The notes beneath the pieces were generated by a model. It searched no databases and was not told the origin of the DNA. It was given only the letters and a program-made list of their open reading frames with translations. Below, piece after piece: positions 47,138 through 58,874 of a DNA stretch of 64,000 nt (positions within the stretch are counted from its first letter, which is position 1; each line of letters begins with the position of its first letter). The stretch is from Aerococcus mictus (GTDB lineage Bacteria > Bacillota > Bacilli > Lactobacillales > Aerococcaceae). The position numbers were made by a program, and so were the translations under genes. The DNA lies in contig NZ_CP132985.1 in NCBI RefSeq assembly GCF_003286595.3, forward strand, positions 1,674,001-1,738,000, written 5' to 3'.

Positions 47138-49105
47138 CTATTTATCGGTTGAATCTTGGTCTTCTTGATCTGGAGTCAAAGGATCGCCATCGAGGAAATC
47201 CGATTGATTCACAATAGACTTGTCATAACTGCTTTCCGCGCTACGGTCTGCGGCGAGAAGGATATCGTCCTTATGCTTGGCTTGTTTAAAGTTGGTTTTC
47301 TTAGGGGTGTTGTAGCCATAAGGGTCATAAGGTTTCTTCTCGACAGCTTCACCCGCTGGATCAGATTCAGACTCCTCTTCAACAACTTCCTCTGAGTCAG
47401 CTTCAGGCCCCTTTTCAATAGTTTCTTCTAGATCAGCTTTATCCACTGATGATTGACTGTCGTCTGATGGGGTTGATTCTTCCAGGACGGGGAAGTCAAA
47501 ATCGCTTGTTTCTTCTTCCTCTGGACGGGTCTCAAAATGGTCTGTTTCTGCCGCTTCAGTTGCTTTATCTTGAGGGGTTTCCACTTGCTCTGGAAGAGTT
47601 TCCTCATTAATAGGACTTGCTTCAGGCTGACTATAATCTTCAGCCAGGTCGAAGATATCCGAGGCAGGCAGGACTTCTTCCTGTTGACGATCATCGAGAA
47701 CATAGCCTGGGTCCGCATAGTCATAGGCCGTTTCATCCGGCTGATCAGACTTATTATCCCTTTGCGAATCAGAGCGAGCAGGCTCATCTTGGCTGTCAGC
47801 TGGGGCCATCACCATAATCTCATCATCGTTGTCTTCAGAGTCTAATGAAGCGGGGTCAGAATCTGAACTCTCATTTTCTGGATAAATGGATTGGGTTTGA
47901 CTATAAGTGCCTTCTCCACCTGCCTTAAAATCATCTTGGTCTGGGCCATAGGTTTCTCTAAAGGCCGCTTCGGAAAGATAATCGTCACTGGAACTAGCAG
48001 AATCATCCAGAGCGTTTAATTCAGAGGCATCGATAGCCATAGTATCTGCGGTAAATTGAGGACGATCTTCTGTGTGGTATAAGTCAGCAATATTATCGCT
48101 AGCTTCAGCGCCAAAACCAGGGAAATGGTCATTGAGGTAGAGGGCATATTGCTTAGTTTGTTCCCGGTAAAAGACCGCTTCAACCACCATGAACTTAATT
48201 AAATTACCAAATAAGAATAGGACCACCAGCACTCCCAAGCCTAATTGGGCCCAGAAATAATAATCAGCTTGAGGAAAGGCGGTTCTAAAGTAAGCCATTA
48301 AGAGGCTCACTGCCCCACCAATAATTAAGGGAAGAAAGACATAGCCTAAGCCCATCTTGAAGAGCCGCCACTTATTGCCCCGCATCAGTTGCCAACTCAT
48401 TCTCAAAGACCGGAAAACCCCGGTTTCTTCGTTATCGTAAGTTGGGAACATAATGAAGTTAAAACCATAGTAGAGCCAGCTGGTCAAGAGAGCAAGTAAA
48501 AATAGTAATAATAGCGCAATCAACAGATAGAGCACATGGACCACGATGCCGGTCACCTGGCCAATCGCTGCCCGAGCGGTGGAAAGAACGACCACATAAT
48601 AGAAGAATAAAATCGTGGCTAAAACTAAATAAAAGACAAAGGCAGAGAACCAGCGTACAATAGCAGCCAAGAAATTCGTTATATAGTGGCGGATAGGCCG
48701 ATGAGTAAAGGCTGACCACACCCGGCCAATATGGTGGTCGCCCCCATCAACCATTTCTAATAAGGACCAAGGGGTACCATAAACCCAGACTTGAACCATG
48801 AAAAAGCTGATTAAGAAGCTCACCAGTAGAGTGATTCCTAAAGCGATGGGGTCGGTACTTTGTCCGACTTGGTTGATCATTTCGCCAATCAAACCCGGCG
48901 TATCTAAAAATAACCGGTTAATCGAAAAAGATTGGATACTAAGGGGTTCCAACCAATTGGCTAAAAAGCCCAAGAGGCTGGTAAAAACAAAAGTGATGAG
49001 TAGATTAAGTAAAAACATCCCGGTTAAAGACAAGCGATTGCCAGAAATGGCTGACTTAGCCTTATCTTTAAGCTCGCGATTGCTTTGATTAAGTTTCAGC
49101 TGCAT
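47138..49105 (-). CDS. DUF975-family membrane protein with long acidic tail
   Basis: 655 residues. The first 310 or so contain about six membrane segments and resemble DUF975 proteins (start MQLKLNQSNRELKDKAKSAI; loop FRSLRMSWQLMRGNKWRLFK). Residues about 330-655 are a hydrophilic, strongly acidic, Ser/Asp/Glu-rich region that looks disordered. Family members are usually only the membrane part, so the tail is unusual. Function unknown. It follows the SatD-like gene by 21 nt. Confidence 0.75.
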   Translation of the reverse strand: MQLKLNQSNRELKDKAKSAISGNRLSLTGMFLLNLLITFVFTSLLGFLANWLEPLSIQSFSINRLFLDTPGLIGEMINQVGQSTDPIALGITLLVSFLISFFMVQVWVYGTPWSLLEMVDGGDHHIGRVWSAFTHRPIRHYITNFLAAIVRWFSAFVFYLVLATILFFYYVVVLSTARAAIGQVTGIVVHVLYLLIALLLLFLLALLTSWLYYGFNFIMFPTYDNEETGVFRSLRMSWQLMRGNKWRLFKMGLGYVFLPLIIGGAVSLLMAYFRTAFPQADYYFWAQLGLGVLVVLFLFGNLIKFMVVEAVFYREQTKQYALYLNDHFPGFGAEASDNIADLYHTEDRPQFTADTMAIDASELNALDDSASSSDDYLSEAAFRETYGPDQDDFKAGGEGTYSQTQSIYPENESSDSDPASLDSEDNDDEIMVMAPADSQDEPARSDSQRDNKSDQPDETAYDYADPGYVLDDRQQEEVLPASDIFDLAEDYSQPEASPINEETLPEQVETPQDKATEAAETDHFETRPEEEETSDFDFPVLEESTPSDDSQSSVDKADLEETIEKGPEADSEEVVEEESESDPAGEAVEKKPYDPYGYNTPKKTNFKQAKHKDDILLAADRSAESSYDKSIVNQSDFLDGDPLTPDQEDQDSTDK

Positions 49106-49126
49106 GTATATCCTCCTTATGACTCC

Positions 49127-49963
49127 TTAAACACTAAGAGCATTTTCCTCACGTTCCAATTGTAAAACAATAGCCGCTGCATAATTACGTTCAGCGGCAA
49201 AGCGTCCTGACTTGAGATGATAATCCACGTTTTGTCGGCTGGTTTGGTTCATCTTGGCTATGGCACTGGCATAGCCCTTTTCATAGAGACCAGTCACATA
49301 AAAATGGTCACTCTGTATTTTAGCATGTAAATCAACAATTTTTAAGGGCTTTCGCGCTTGAAAGTCAATGGTCTGGTAATCCTGTAACTTGTCTTCCATG
49401 GCATAGACCGGCATTTTTAAGATTTCCAAGGCTTCGATCTCTTGAAAAGGCCATTCACTGGTCATGGCATAGGCCGTATAGAGAGGAAATTGGAGTTCAT
49501 AGGACAGTCGCAGGGCTCTTTGAATCTCAGACTGTCCTTTGATAATCTCTTGCCAGGCCAAAAGCAGCATATTGGTCAGCTGGTCCTCTAAATAATTAGC
49601 GTTATAGAGCAGGACTCCTTCTCCCAAAGACTGGGCCTCCAAGAGAGCTTGACTGGCATAGTGGTAGGCCGGACTGGCGACTAGCCCCGCTTGTGAATCA
49701 AGACTGCCATAAGCGATGCTGGCATTGACTTGAATCGGATACAGGAGCTGCTCGAGCAAACGGTAGGCCAAGAAGGCTGACGCAGTATGGTTAAAGGATA
49801 AGAGCCATTGGTCCTCACTTAAAGCATAGGGCGCCTCCCAACGATCTGGGGTAAAAATTTGGGTCACAATCTCAATTCCCCGCTCTAATAATAACTGTAA
49901 ATCGGCCTTGTCTAAGTCAGGGTAATGACCAGCAATATAAAGTAAAGTCTTCCTGGCTGTCAC
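49127..49963 (-). CDS. SatD-like protein of unknown function
   Basis: 278 residues, soluble. The middle (ASIAYGSLDSQAGLVASPAY, then HYASQALLEAQ) and the C-terminal helical part ending in a helix-turn-helix-like stretch (NQTSRQNVDYHLKSGRF) recall SatD proteins of streptococci, which also pair a GDxxxS-type domain with a C-terminal helix-turn-helix. The N-terminal motif is not well kept. The assignment is tentative. It lies in one operon with the barnase/barstar genes and the DUF975 gene. Confidence 0.45.
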   Translation of the reverse strand: MTARKTLLYIAGHYPDLDKADLQLLLERGIEIVTQIFTPDRWEAPYALSEDQWLLSFNHTASAFLAYRLLEQLLYPIQVNASIAYGSLDSQAGLVASPAYHYASQALLEAQSLGEGVLLYNANYLEDQLTNMLLLAWQEIIKGQSEIQRALRLSYELQFPLYTAYAMTSEWPFQEIEALEILKMPVYAMEDKLQDYQTIDFQARKPLKIVDLHAKIQSDHFYVTGLYEKGYASAIAKMNQTSRQNVDYHLKSGRFAAERNYAAAIVLQLEREENALSV

Positions 49964-49977
49964 ATGACTCTTCCTTT

Positions 49978-50322
49978 CTAGTCAATAATTTCAAGCTGGG
50001 GATTGGCCGCTCTTGCCGCCTTAATCATCGTAAAAAAAGGCTCGGCCTTGCTTGCCAGATTGCTGCTTAAGTCAACTGGGTGCTTCAAGATAAGCTTGAG
50101 CGGTTTAGAGTTGGCGGTCAACACATCATATAGAGCATCCAAGTTGCCGGCAAAAGTTACACTCTTATCCATCCCCTGGGCAAAGGCCCGGTAGAGGTCC
50201 TGGCTATTCTTGATCACCTGGCCATCGAGAACCACCTGATAGACCCGCGATTGACGATTCACCTGGCCTTGGTAGCGCTTAGGAGATGTCTGCACCTTCC
50301 TAGTATTATTTTTCCCATTCAT
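49978..50322 (-). CDS. Barstar-family ribonuclease inhibitor
   Basis: 114 residues. The part from about residue 27 matches barstar: VYQVVLDGQVIKNSQDLYRA, then AGNLDALYDVLT, where Asp62 and Asp66 align with Asp35 and Asp39 of barstar, the residues that plug the barnase active site. An N-terminal basic extension of about 26 residues precedes it. The gene starts 11 nt after the stop of the barnase-like gene, as expected for an intracellular antidote. Confidence 0.85.
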   Translation of the reverse strand: MNGKNNTRKVQTSPKRYQGQVNRQSRVYQVVLDGQVIKNSQDLYRAFAQGMDKSVTFAGNLDALYDVLTANSKPLKLILKHPVDLSSNLASKAEPFFTMIKAARAANPQLEIID

Positions 50323-50333
50323 TGTCCTTCACC

Positions 50334-50780
50334 TCAATACAACTGTTTAAAGCTTTGGTAGTGGTCATCCGTATAGTAAATGTCGCCAGATGAGGAATAC
50401 ACTAGGCGATCATCCCCCCGATAGCCCCCATAGTAGTTGACATCGGCCTCTCGGTAAGTCTTATCAGCCGGTAGCTTCCTTTCGAAGTTACCAAAATGGT
50501 CGCCACCAATGGTTTTCTTATCGGTCACTTCCCATAAATTGCCCTTATCACTTTCCCAGCCAGCCGCCTGGGCTTCTTTTTTAGTGATATAATTTGGCGG
50601 AAGTTCCTGGTAGGCATTGAGATAGGCACTGACCTCTTCGTCAGAACGGTAAACCTGGCCATATTCCACCTGGTCTCCTGCTTGCTGGGAGACTTGATCC
50701 AGAACCTGGTCCAAGTCTTGGCAACCCGCTAGGCAAAAGGCTAAAATTCCCGTTAAGAGAAAAGTTAAAAACCGCTTCAT
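50334..50780 (-). CDS. Barnase-family ribonuclease, lipoprotein-anchored
   Basis: 148 residues. The N-terminus is a lipoprotein signal peptide with lipobox LAGC (Cys20). From about residue 40 the protein aligns closely with barnase: PPNYITKKEAQAAGW, SIGGD-like TIGGDHFGN, TYREADVNYYGGYRGDDR, and DDHYQSF. All catalytic residues are present: Lys67, Glu111, Arg121, Arg125 and His140, matching barnase K27, E73, R83, R87 and H102. Start ATG 50778-50780, 9 nt after AGGTG; a GTG four codons upstream overlaps that site. It should be an active guanyl-preferring RNase on the outer face of the membrane. Confidence 0.9.
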   Translation of the reverse strand: MKRFLTFLLTGILAFCLAGCQDLDQVLDQVSQQAGDQVEYGQVYRSDEEVSAYLNAYQELPPNYITKKEAQAAGWESDKGNLWEVTDKKTIGGDHFGNFERKLPADKTYREADVNYYGGYRGDDRLVYSSSGDIYYTDDHYQSFKQLY

Positions 50781-50832
50781 TGCTATAATCACCTACTTCA
50801 TTTTTCTCTATTATAGCAAAAGCCTAGCTAAA

Positions 50833-50870
50833 AGAAAAAAGGTGCCCAATCCAACATTGACACCTTTTTC
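50833..50870 (-). terminator. Terminator after the thioredoxin-fold gene
   Basis: Minus strand AAAAAGGTG...CACCTTTTTTC with a long loop. Stem and T-tract lie 45 nt after the stop at 50911. Confidence 0.75.
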
Positions 50871-50910
50871 CAGAGACCTGCTCTTATTTTTATTTTTCGC
50901 CAATGAGAAA

Positions 50911-51276
50911 TTATTGGGCGATTTTCTCTCTAATGCTTTCGACTGAATCTGAGGAATCAATACCTAAATTTTCTAAGCGTTTTTCCCCACCGATACGCAC
51001 TAGGGCAGGCACTGTTGCCACTTGAGCTTGTTCTCTAAATTCCTGAATAGCAATGCTTTCTGCGGTAGCCGTCGAATCCAGGTAGGCAAACTCTAAGTCA
51101 TCACTTTCAATGATTTCAATTAATTTTGGTAGGAACTTGCGGCAATAAGGACAAGTTGGTCGGCCCACGAAGACTAAGGATTCTTCCTTACTATCTAGAT
51201 TAGAGAGCAGGTCCTTGGCGTTCACACGGTTTAATTTTTCAACAGCTTCATTAAATTCACTTTCACTATAAGCCAT
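50911..51276 (-). CDS. Thioredoxin-fold thiol-disulfide protein (bacteriocin-accessory/PedC-like)
   Basis: 121 residues with one thioredoxin domain. The redox motif is CPYC (VGRPTCPYCRKFLPKL, about residues 36-52) and the cis-proline is in ATVPALVRIG. The long N-terminal helix before the domain and the overall size recall the small Lactobacillales proteins annotated as bacteriocin transport accessory proteins. No bacteriocin gene is visible nearby. No signal peptide, so it is probably cytoplasmic. Confidence 0.8.
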   Translation of the reverse strand: MAYSESEFNEAVEKLNRVNAKDLLSNLDSKEESLVFVGRPTCPYCRKFLPKLIEIIESDDLEFAYLDSTATAESIAIQEFREQAQVATVPALVRIGGEKRLENLGIDSSDSVESIREKIAQ

Positions 51277-51355
51277 ATTTCCACAACCTTTCTCCCCTAT
51301 AATAACTTAAATTTCATAAAAATTAAAATAAATGAATTATAAAAGTCCTGACTTT

Positions 51356-51364
51356 TGCTATACT
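51356..51364 (+). promoter_or_regulatory. Possible extended -10 promoter of the glycosyltransferase gene
   Basis: TTGCTATACT has TGn-TATACT at 51356-51364. No clear -35. About 54 nt before the start codon. Confidence 0.45.
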
Positions 51365-51417
51365 CAAGGGTGTAAGCACGAGAACCAGACTTGTAAAGTA
51401 AACATGAGGTGACCCCA

Positions 51418-52362
51418 TTGAAGTCAATTTCTATTATTATCCCTTGCTACAATGAAGCCGATAATATCCGCCCCTATTACCAGGCCATGTTAGCGACCAT
51501 GTCTCACTTCCCTAACCCATTGGACTGGCAGCTCCTCTTTATTGATGACGGATCAACAGACCAGACCCTCCAAGAAATCAAGGCCCTAAGCCAAGCAGAT
51601 CCGCGGCTGACTTACCTGGCTTTTTCCCGGAACTTCGGCAAGGAAGCGGGCATTTATGCCGGCTTACAACACAGCCACGGAGACTACGTGGTGATTATGG
51701 ACGTGGACCTCCAAGACCCGCCTGAACTATTGGTCCCCATGTACCAAAAACTCAACGAAGAAGACTATGACTGTGTGGTGACCCGCCGTCAAGACCGGCA
51801 AGGAGAATCTTGGTTTCGCTCCCAATGTGCCCGGCTCTTTTACTGGCTGATTAACCAATTATCCCACACGCCTATTCGCAGCGGGGAAAGAGACTACCGC
51901 ATGATGACTCGGCAAATGGTTGATAGTGTCCTCAAAGTGAGTGAAGTCAACCGCTTCTCTAAGGGAATCTTTAATTGGGTCGGCTACCAAAAGACCTATA
52001 TCGATTTTCCCAACCACCAACGTCAGTTTGGCCACAGCCATTTTAGCTTTTGGAACCTCTTGGTATATTCCTTAGAAGGGATTATTTCTTTTTCCCAGAT
52101 CCCCCTCAACATCATCGCTATCCTAGGCCTGATTGTCTTTATCCTAGCTATTGGATTAGCGGCCTTCTTTATGGTCCGTACCCTGCTCTTTGGTAATCCC
52201 ACCTCGGGCTGGACGTCAACCATTGTTATTATTTTACTCATGGGTGGTTTACAAATGCTTTCTCTGGGCATTGTGGGGAAATACATTGGCAAGACTTTTC
52301 TGGAAAGCAAAAGACGCCCCCTTTACCTGGTTAAGGAAAGTAACCTTGAAGAAGACGACTAA
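51418..52362 (+). CDS. Family 2 glycosyltransferase, bactoprenol glucosyltransferase type
   Basis: 314 residues. An N-terminal GT-A domain with the nucleotide-binding DDGSTD (about 39-44) and DVDLQDPPEL is followed by two membrane segments (about 225-250 and 262-285), as in GtrB/DPM1-like enzymes that transfer a sugar to undecaprenyl phosphate. I start at TTG 51418-51420, 6 nt after GAGGTG. The upstream in-frame GTG at 51409 overlaps that site. No acceptor-modification gene lies beside it. Confidence 0.88.
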   Translation: MKSISIIIPCYNEADNIRPYYQAMLATMSHFPNPLDWQLLFIDDGSTDQTLQEIKALSQADPRLTYLAFSRNFGKEAGIYAGLQHSHGDYVVIMDVDLQDPPELLVPMYQKLNEEDYDCVVTRRQDRQGESWFRSQCARLFYWLINQLSHTPIRSGERDYRMMTRQMVDSVLKVSEVNRFSKGIFNWVGYQKTYIDFPNHQRQFGHSHFSFWNLLVYSLEGIISFSQIPLNIIAILGLIVFILAIGLAAFFMVRTLLFGNPTSGWTSTIVIILLMGGLQMLSLGIVGKYIGKTFLESKRRPLYLVKESNLEEDD

Positions 52363-52385
52363 TCAAATGTCTTTTACTTAGGAAC

Positions 52386-52934
52386 TTATTCAGTCAATCG
52401 AGCAGATCCATAAAAGTAGTCCAGGGCTGCCTCCCAATTATCCAGCCGGTCGGGATAATTTTCCGTCAGGTTATGGGGGGCTGAAAAGAGCAGTCCCTTA
52501 CCATTAAAGCCTTGAAAATGACGACTATTATCATCAATCAAGTAATCAGCCCCCAAAATCGACTTTTGCCCACAGAAGACATAGTGACTATCGGGGATAA
52601 AGTCAAAGTGTTGGGTTAACCACTCATACTTAGCGGTAAAAGAAGTCGGGAATTCCATTGCAGCCGTAGTAATAAAAACTTCATAATCCTGACTGAGTTG
52701 CCAAAGGGCCTTTTGTGCCCCCTCAATGATCCCAAGATCAGCAAAATAATAAGGATCAGCCACCATATCATGGAGTGCTTTTTGGTATTGGGGAAATAAT
52801 TGATCCAAGTTCTTCCCAAGGAGGTCTTCTTTTTTAATTTGAAAATCATAGCTTTCATTAAACAAACGAATTTGCTTGGCTAAAAAATCCGCAATCACTT
52901 CGTCCATATCAACAGCAATTTTTTGCATAGGCAT
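52386..52934 (-). CDS. 5'(3')-deoxyribonucleotidase-like HAD phosphatase
   Basis: 182 residues of the HAD superfamily, NT5C type. The nucleophile motif is AVDMDEVIADF (Asp at about 9 and 11, followed by DEV), motif II is in VFITTAAM and motif III/IV in DYLIDDNSRHFQGF. It dephosphorylates nucleoside monophosphates in the family. The start is ATG 52932-52934 or the ATG two codons later. Single-gene unit converging with the glycosyltransferase gene. Confidence 0.85.
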   Translation of the reverse strand: MPMQKIAVDMDEVIADFLAKQIRLFNESYDFQIKKEDLLGKNLDQLFPQYQKALHDMVADPYYFADLGIIEGAQKALWQLSQDYEVFITTAAMEFPTSFTAKYEWLTQHFDFIPDSHYVFCGQKSILGADYLIDDNSRHFQGFNGKGLLFSAPHNLTENYPDRLDNWEAALDYFYGSARLTE

Positions 52935-53118
52935 TCTTCCTTTCTTAACGAGTAAGCAAAAGTAATTTCTCCTACGAATACCAGCAAGCAGGTTTTAACT
53001 AATTCAGACCTGCTTGCTTTTTCTTTTCACAGTCTTATAAACGGTTTTGATAATCTTATTAACTTACTTATCCTATGCCCTATTAAAACACAAAGCCCTA
53101 AGCAATTCCAAAAAGCAA

Positions 53119-53146
53119 CAAAAAAGCCATTCCTATTGGAATGGCT
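53119..53146 (-). terminator. rRNA operon terminator
   Basis: Minus strand AGCCATTCC-AATA-GGAATGGCT followed by TTTTT, directly after the 5S gene. Confidence 0.92.
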
Positions 53147-53154
53147 CTTAGTTA

Positions 53155-53270
53155 GCACGGCAACGTCCTAGTCTCACAGGGGGCAACCCCCAACTACATT
53201 CGGCGCTAAGAAGCTTAACTGCTGTGTTCGGGATGGATACAGGTGGGTCCTTCTTGCCATCGTCACCGTA
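53155..53270 (-). rRNA. rrf: 5S ribosomal RNA
   Basis: About 116 nt. Minus strand begins near TACGGTGACGATGGCAAGAA, contains CCGAACACAGCAGTTAAGC and ends near GACGTTGCCGTGC. The 5' and 3' ends pair. Ends are approximate to a few nt. Confidence 0.95.
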
Positions 53271-53289
53271 CAATTTATTTTTTGAGCTT

Positions 53290-53314
53290 GTTCGCTCAAA
53301 ACTGAATCTATCAT
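53290..53314 (-). other. 3' arm of the 23S rRNA processing stem
   Basis: Minus strand CATGATAGATTCAGTTTTGA and on is complementary to 56368-56393 upstream of 23S, giving the long stem that RNase III cuts to release pre-23S. Confidence 0.75.
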
Positions 53315-53346
53315 GCCTTCCTTAAACCTCATACAACCTTATCCTT

Positions 53347-58009
<4,663 letters not shown>

Positions 58010-58123
58010 GAATCATGAGCGTTGATAGCTCATTTGTTTGCTGACTAGTTATAGTCTGGTCTAGACTTATTGTTTGAATTGTTGGTTCATCAACAAAATG
58101 TTGATGTCCTACACATTTGGTTC

Positions 58124-58151
58124 GTCTTCTTTGTTCAGTTTTCAAAGGTCT
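58124..58151 (-). other. 5' arm of the 16S rRNA processing stem
   Basis: 28 nt that pair with 56405-56432 over almost their whole length (minus strand AGACCTTTGAAAACTGAAC... with ...GTTTAGTTTTGAGAGGTCT). The expected RNase III substrate. Confidence 0.75.
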
Positions 58152-58184
58152 AATCTTTCTGTCTTCTGTGACAGCGACTTAATT

Positions 58185-58214
58185 AGTATACCATAGCTTT
58201 TAGATATTTGTCAA
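58185..58214 (-). promoter_or_regulatory. rRNA promoter P3 (proximal)
   Basis: Minus strand TTGACA (58209-58214) and TATACT (58185-58190) with 18 nt spacing, about 175 nt before mature 16S. Confidence 0.8.
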
Positions 58215-58276
58215 CACCTTTTTAAATATTTTTATTTTCTAAAGTTTTGTTGGCAAAGCTCTTAGCCAGGAACTAT

Positions 58277-58306
58277 ATTATATAATCATTCAGAAGATTT
58301 TGTCAA
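58277..58306 (-). promoter_or_regulatory. rRNA promoter P2
   Basis: Minus strand TTGACA (58301-58306) and TATAAT (58277-58282) with 18 nt spacing (TATATA two bases earlier would give 16). AT-rich upstream sequence could act as an UP element. Confidence 0.8.
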
Positions 58307-58363
58307 TAGCTTTCTGAAATATTTTTTTTGCTGGGGAGCTGTTCGCTCTCAAGCAACTCTAAT

Positions 58364-58392
58364 AGATTACCAGCTTATTTAGACATTGTCAA
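58364..58392 (-). promoter_or_regulatory. Possible rRNA promoter P1 (distal)
   Basis: Minus strand TTGACA (58387-58392) and a weak -10 TAATCT (58364-58369), 17 nt apart. It overlaps the divergent promoter of the thioesterase gene. Confidence 0.5.
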
Positions 58393-58407
58393 CAGCTATG
58401 GTATAAT
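58380..58407 (+). promoter_or_regulatory. Promoter of the thioesterase gene
   Basis: TAGACA (58380-58385) and TATAAT (58402-58407), 16 nt apart, on the plus strand, 38 nt before the start codon. Its spacer contains the -35 box of rRNA P1 on the other strand. Confidence 0.65.
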
Positions 58408-58445
58408 TAATTTAAATTTTTATAATGCGCCCAAGGAGGATTACT

Positions 58446-58817
58446 ATGGATACCTATTTTACTGTTTTACCCCACCAATTGGCTAACCAAGTCGGCTCAG
58501 GAAGTTTAGAAGTGCTTTCCAGCCCCTGGCTCTTAGGTTATTTCGAAAATGCAGCAGTCCGATTTTTAAAAGACCACTTAGCGGAAGACGAAACGACCGT
58601 GGGAACCAATGCTCAGTTAGAACATTTAGCTCCTAGTCTCTTGAATGAAGAAATCCGCATTCACTGTGAATTGGTTGACCACGATGATCGTCATTACCAT
58701 TTCCAAATGCAAGCCTATTGCCAAGACCAATTAATTGGTCGTTTAGACCACCGCCGAGTGAAAGTCAATAAAGAGAGCTTTATGAAGAAAGCCCAAGACA
58801 ATTCATCCCTTCAATAG
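58446..58817 (+). CDS. Hotdog-fold thioesterase, FlK-like
   Basis: 123 residues. The pattern SSPWLLGYFENAAVRFLKDH, then VGTNAQLEHLAPSLL and DDRHYHFQMQAYCQDQLIGR, fits the small hotdog thioesterases related to fluoroacetyl-CoA thioesterase FlK, with Glu in YFENAA and His in LEHLAP at the expected catalytic positions. The natural substrate is unknown. Start ATG 58446-58448 with AAGGAGG 7 nt upstream. An earlier in-frame ATG at 58425 lacks such a site. Confidence 0.8.
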   Translation: MDTYFTVLPHQLANQVGSGSLEVLSSPWLLGYFENAAVRFLKDHLAEDETTVGTNAQLEHLAPSLLNEEIRIHCELVDHDDRHYHFQMQAYCQDQLIGRLDHRRVKVNKESFMKKAQDNSSLQ

Positions 58818-58873
58818 AAAAAAGCCTAAGTGGCCCAGCGTCTTTAAGCGCTCAAGGTCAACTTAGGCTTTTT
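58818..58873. terminator. Bidirectional terminator between thioesterase and CNNM genes
   Basis: AAAAAAGCCTAAGT / ACTTAGGCTTTTT (58818-58831, 58861-58873), with a shorter hairpin inside the loop. Serves both convergent genes. Confidence 0.85.
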
Positions 58874-58874
58874 A

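Noticed and set aside
50911..51276. A bacteriocin locus suggested by the PedC-like thioredoxin gene
   Set aside because: No small double-glycine peptide gene, immunity gene or dedicated transporter is visible nearby.
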